7,411 nt of DNA. Source: Acidimicrobiaceae bacterium. Its GTDB lineage: Bacteria > Actinomycetota > Acidimicrobiia > Acidimicrobiales > Palsa-688. A program made the translations under genes and the position numbers. Shown here one piece after another: positions 4,904 to 7,411 of this stretch (position 1 is the first letter of the stretch; each line of letters opens with the position of its first letter). Location of the stretch: assembly GCA_003158835.1 (NCBI GenBank), contig PMLI01000542.1, positions 1-7,411 on the forward strand, in the 5' to 3' direction. Below the pieces are notes generated by a model that did no database searches, was not told the DNA's origin, and saw only the letters and a list, made by a program, of their open reading frames with translations.

Positions 4904-6984
4904 GCCTGACCAGGTCCTCGGTCACCAGGGAGCTGGTCATCGCCCGGGTGAGAGAGGCCGACCCCACCATGGCGGCCGACCAGGTCGCTGCAGCGCTCGA
5001 CGCCGTCGCTGTCCACCCGGCGGTGCTCCGCTCGCTCGGCCAAGCGCTCTCAGGCGGCGCCGGTGCGCTCCTGGCCGGCGCGCCTCCAGCGGCCGGCAAG
5101 CTCGTCAACGAACTGCGCCGACGTGGGTCGGCCTTGCCAGAGCCCACCTGTGCGCGCTGTGGCCGGACCAGCTGTCCCCTCACCGCCTCAGCCGAGGGCG
5201 GTGTGTGCGCCCGCTGCCGGAGCCGCCAGCTCGCCTGCGTTTGTGCTTCCTGCGGGGTCGTAAAACCGGTTGCCGGCCGGGACGGACAAGGACAGCCGCT
5301 CTGTGCCTGCTGCGCGCCCCGGCCCAAGCGCCCCTGCGCCCGTTGTGGGCGGACCAGGGTGGTGGCGCTACGCGCCCGGGACGGCCAGGGGGACCTGTGC
5401 GACCGCTGCTACAAGGGCCCGGTGGCGAAATGCCTGTCCTGCGGCCGGCAGCGGCCGTGCAATTTCCTGGCCGAGGGCAGGCCTATTTGCATATCGTGCT
5501 CGCCGCGGCGCCAGCTGGCCTGTGCTCACTGCGGAGAGCTGAAGCCGCCGTGTGCCCACTGGCCCGAGGGGCCGGTGTGCGAACCGTGCTACCGGGCTGC
5601 CAGGGGACGACGGGGCTGCTGCGCCGCTTGCTCGGTCGAACGGCGCCTGGTGTGGCCACCGGGCCCTGGCGCCACCCACTGCGCCAGCTGTGCCGGGGCC
5701 CCCGGCCTGGCCAACTGTGCCGCCTGCGGCGCCGAAGAACGCCCATATAAGAACGGTCTTTGCGTACGCTGCGCGCTGGCGGAGCGGGCCCGGGAAGTGC
5801 TCGGGGACGGCCCCGGGCCGCTCAGTTCGGTGCGCGACGCCCTGGTCGGCGCCCCCCAGCCCTACAGCGCCCACAACTGGCTGCGCTCGGGGGTCTCTGC
5901 CGGCATCTTGGCCGACGTCGCTTCGGGGGCCTTGGCCCTCACCCACGAGGCCCTGGACCACCACCCCCGTCCTCGGGCCGCCAACTACTTGCGCCACGTG
6001 CTCGTAGCCCACGGCGCCCTCCCAGAACGCGACGACGCCCTGGCCCGGCTCGAGGCCTGGGTGGCCGCCCGGCTCAGTTCCGTAGCTCCCCAGCACCGCC
6101 AGGCCCTGCGCTCCTATGCCACCTGGCGGGTGCTACGCCGGGCCCGCCAACGGGCCGAGGTCGCCCGCCGTCCCCCTACTCGCACTGCTCGCGCCAAGAC
6201 GTGCCTCAACGCGGCCATGGCCTTCCTCAGCTTCCTCGACGAGCAGGGGACGGACCTTCGGGGGGCGGCCCAGGCAGACATGGACACCTGGCTCAGCACC
6301 GGTCCGCCGTCAGCGCCCGAGGTGGCCGACTTCATCGACTGGGCAATGGGGCGAAAACTTTGCGGCCGCCTCGTCGTCGGGAGCCGCCGCAGCAACGAGG
6401 GCCTGGCCATGGACGACGATGCCCGTTTCGAGGTCGTGAGGCGGTTGCTCCACGACGACAGCCTCGAGGTGGCCGACCGGGTGGCGGGCTGCCTCGTGCT
6501 CCTCTACGGCCAGCAGATCTCCCGCATCGTTACGCTTCGGCGCGACCAGCTCGACGAGCAGGAGGATGCCCTCCGCCTGCACCTCGGCCCAACCTCCATC
6601 GAGGTCCCCGAACCTCTCGCCAACCTGCTCAAGGCCTTGGCTCGCTCTCGGCGCCCAAAGGTCGGCGTCGTCCCGGTCAGGCCGAGCCCCTGGCTGTTCC
6701 CTGGTCTTGACCCCGGCCAGCCCCTAAACGCCGCCTACCTCGGCGGGCGGCTCCGTCGCCTCGGTGTCGCCACGATGCCGGGACGGCGCCGGGCGCTCGT
6801 CCACCTTGCCGGCCAGCTCCCGGCCGCCGTGCTCGCGGACCTGCTCGGGATCCGGGCGACCACCGCGGTCTACTGGTCCCAAGCCGCTGGGTCGGACTGG
6901 ACCACTTATGCAGCCGAGCTCGTTATGAACCCCGACCGCGACCTGACCCCACACCCCACGCCCGCTGACGACATCGGCGACTGA
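4900..6984 (+). CDS. Zinc-ribbon array protein fused to a divergent tyrosine recombinase-like domain
   Basis: The 694-aa start is GTG 4900, overlapping the previous stop; the open frame upstream of it lies inside the HTH gene. Residues 1-80 are helical with no recognised motif. Residues 84-291 hold seven consecutive CxxC...CxxC modules (about 84-106, 115-138, 146-170, 178-200, 208-230, 241-264, 273-291), often reading CARCGR or CAACGA, each expected to bind one zinc. Residues 300-480 look like a core-binding helical domain. Residues 505-680 follow the recombinase catalytic layout: R542 in QQISRIVTL, an Arg-rich piece at 628-630 where HxxR would be, then LLGIRATTAVYW with Y658 where the nucleophile would be. 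The catalytic Lys, the box II His and the GH His are not seen, so independent catalysis is doubtful. Likely role: DNA-binding partner of the upstream recombinase, giving site choice or synapsis. The zinc and recombinase assignments come from motifs; the function is inferred. Confidence 0.8.
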   Translation: MSLTRSSVTRELVIARVREADPTMAADQVAAALDAVAVHPAVLRSLGQALSGGAGALLAGAPPAAGKLVNELRRRGSALPEPTCARCGRTSCPLTASAEGGVCARCRSRQLACVCASCGVVKPVAGRDGQGQPLCACCAPRPKRPCARCGRTRVVALRARDGQGDLCDRCYKGPVAKCLSCGRQRPCNFLAEGRPICISCSPRRQLACAHCGELKPPCAHWPEGPVCEPCYRAARGRRGCCAACSVERRLVWPPGPGATHCASCAGAPGLANCAACGAEERPYKNGLCVRCALAERAREVLGDGPGPLSSVRDALVGAPQPYSAHNWLRSGVSAGILADVASGALALTHEALDHHPRPRAANYLRHVLVAHGALPERDDALARLEAWVAARLSSVAPQHRQALRSYATWRVLRRARQRAEVARRPPTRTARAKTCLNAAMAFLSFLDEQGTDLRGAAQADMDTWLSTGPPSAPEVADFIDWAMGRKLCGRLVVGSRRSNEGLAMDDDARFEVVRRLLHDDSLEVADRVAGCLVLLYGQQISRIVTLRRDQLDEQEDALRLHLGPTSIEVPEPLANLLKALARSRRPKVGVVPVRPSPWLFPGLDPGQPLNAAYLGGRLRRLGVATMPGRRRALVHLAGQLPAAVLADLLGIRATTAVYWSQAAGSDWTTYAAELVMNPDRDLTPHPTPADDIGD

Positions 6985-7011
6985 GAGCGCCACGGCTACC
7001 TCCCCCCCACT

Positions 7012-7039
7012 ACCGCCGGCCCCCCAGGGGGCCGTTGGT
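7012..7039 (+). terminator. GC-rich hairpin after the recombinase operon
   Basis: GGCCCCC (7018-7024) pairs with GGGGGCC (7027-7033), an outer C-G pair (7017/7034) extends the stem, and ACC/GGT (7012-7014 with 7037-7039) can close an imperfect base. It lies 28 bases after the operon stop. There is no T-run, which is common for actinobacterial terminators, so it may stop transcription or simply protect the 3' end of the mRNA. Confidence 0.45.
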
Positions 7040-7212
7040 GGCAGAAAGCCAGCAGGCGTTGTGCCATTTGCCAGAAGGAGCAAGCTCTGTCTGACCGTTC
7101 ACGAGCTCGATGACCTCGAAGCCTCCACGCCTTCCCGGACAACTGTCGTTCATCTCTCAACACCACCCGACGGTGCGAGCAGGCAGGTAGCCCGCTGATC
7201 GCGGACCGTGAC

Positions 7213-7274
7213 GAATAGCTTGGCAAGCAGCCATGCGAACATGGCTATTCGACACACTTCGAACATCGCTTATT
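7213..7274 (+). repeat. Cluster of inverted and direct repeats, candidate recombination site
   Basis: Four signals overlap within about 60 bases: GAATAGC (7213-7219) with its inverse GCTATTC (7244-7250); the palindrome CTTGGCAAG (7219-7227); AGCCATG (7229-7235) with CATGGCT (7240-7246) around a CGAA loop; and a direct repeat, CGAACATGGCTATT at 7236 and CGAACATCGCTTATT at 7260, offset by 24 bases. The two larger inverted pairs share bases and would compete. The spacing and symmetry are compatible with recombinase core and accessory sites. Confidence 0.4.
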
Positions 7275-7283
7275 ACCAGTTAG

Positions 7284-7411
7284 GAGGGCGGCACGCCGCT
7301 CGAGGAGATCGCCGACATACTCGGACAGCAGTCAGTGCGATCGACCGGCGTGTACCTGAGATCGTCTTTGGGACTTTTGGCCAAATGTGCCCTGGACCCT
7401 GACGCTGTGGC
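7284..7411 (+). pseudogene. C-terminal fragment of a tyrosine recombinase, truncated at 5' and running off the window
   Basis: The frame opens right after TAG 7281-7283 and runs to the window end: GGTPLEEIADILGQQSVRST followed by GVYLRSSLGLLAKCALDPDAV. This matches the last part of a tyrosine recombinase catalytic domain, with the helix before box III, LGQQ in place of the usual LGHx, and the nucleophile Tyr in STGVYLRS. Nothing upstream encodes the HxLRH motif or the rest of the protein in any frame, so the gene was cut here. It is of a different subfamily from the integrase after the tRNA and is not that gene's missing end. The 3' end lies outside the window. Confidence 0.65.

Larger units (their letters stand above)
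3468..6984 (+). mobile_element. Three-gene recombinase module (recombinase, HTH, zinc-ribbon recombinase-like)
   Basis: Three genes overlap by four bases each and can only be read as one operon. The set contains one active-looking tyrosine recombinase, a small DNA-binding protein and a large recombinase-like partner, in proportions similar to the transposition genes of Tn554-type elements. No cargo gene is present, and the outer ends are not proven. Candidate end sequences are the repeats at 3401-3453 and 7213-7274, and the family break at both sides (the disrupted integrase end before 3345 and the headless recombinase after 7284) fits insertion into older mobile DNA. That it moves as a unit is inference. 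Confidence 0.45.
6985..7283 (+). other. Non-coding stretch between the operon and a recombinase fragment
   Basis: About 300 bases carry no gene that I can support on either strand; the short open frames lack recognisable domains. The stretch contains the hairpin at 7012-7039 and the repeat cluster at 7213-7274, and it ends at the TAG at 7281-7283 where a truncated recombinase frame begins. It may include the right end of the three-gene module. Confidence 0.4.

Noticed and set aside
5149..5772. Repetitive CxxC-coding DNA as a CRISPR or tandem DNA repeat
   Set aside because: The periodicity is in the protein; the DNA units differ too much and have no identical repeats with unique spacers.
6996..7226. 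Minus-strand 76-codon frame after the operon
   Set aside because: It spans the hairpin region, has no clear ribosome binding site or family motif, and looks like chance in GC-rich DNA.
7208..7402. Small + strand open frame at the right edge
   Set aside because: It overlaps the recombinase C-terminal fragment in another frame and runs through the repeat cluster; its product has no recognisable motif.

Overview
This is a GC-rich, actinobacterial-looking window: strong GC at third codon positions, GTG starts, ATGA and GTGA gene overlaps, and a possible leaderless transcript. It is accessory DNA built almost entirely from recombinase and transposase genes around one tRNA gene. All genes I can support lie on the + strand. 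I see no metabolic, resistance, toxin or defence cargo and no CRISPR array.

Left part (1-2136). The window opens inside a tyrosine-recombinase-like gene (2-499) that has lost nearly all its catalytic residues. Next comes a DDE transposase-like gene. Its open part is 674-1954, but its reading frame extends upstream through an in-frame TGA at 641-643, so the gene looks split by a nonsense mutation. A structured non-coding stretch follows, with a long stem-loop (2042-2094) and three tandem 12-bp units (2095-2130).

Middle (2137-3345). An intact tRNA-Ala(UGC) gene with an encoded CCA is followed after 95 bp by a phage/ICE-type tyrosine integrase starting at GTG 2308. This is the usual layout of an element integrated at a tRNA 3' end. 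A TAGAAT -10 box sits in the loop of an inverted repeat that abuts the GTG. The integrase keeps R, K and the HxxRH motif, but its last ~30 codons are frame-disrupted and the tyrosine nucleophile is missing, so it is probably dead.

Right part (3468-6984). Three overlapping genes form a tight operon. They encode an intact tyrosine recombinase (363 aa), a small XRE-like helix-turn-helix protein (115 aa), and a 694-aa protein with seven tandem CxxC/CxxC zinc-ribbon modules fused to a divergent recombinase-like domain. The size and order recall the three-protein transposition module of Tn554-type elements, although the second and third proteins are of a different make. This trio is the best candidate for a poorly described mobile system. 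My inference is that the first protein does the strand exchange and the other two provide DNA binding, regulation or site choice.

Right edge (6985-7411). A GC-rich hairpin and a cluster of inverted and direct repeats (7213-7274) lead to an abrupt junction at about 7284. There the C-terminal end of yet another tyrosine recombinase begins without its upstream part. Overall the region reads as a layered integration hotspot. All family assignments come from motif reading, without database searches.
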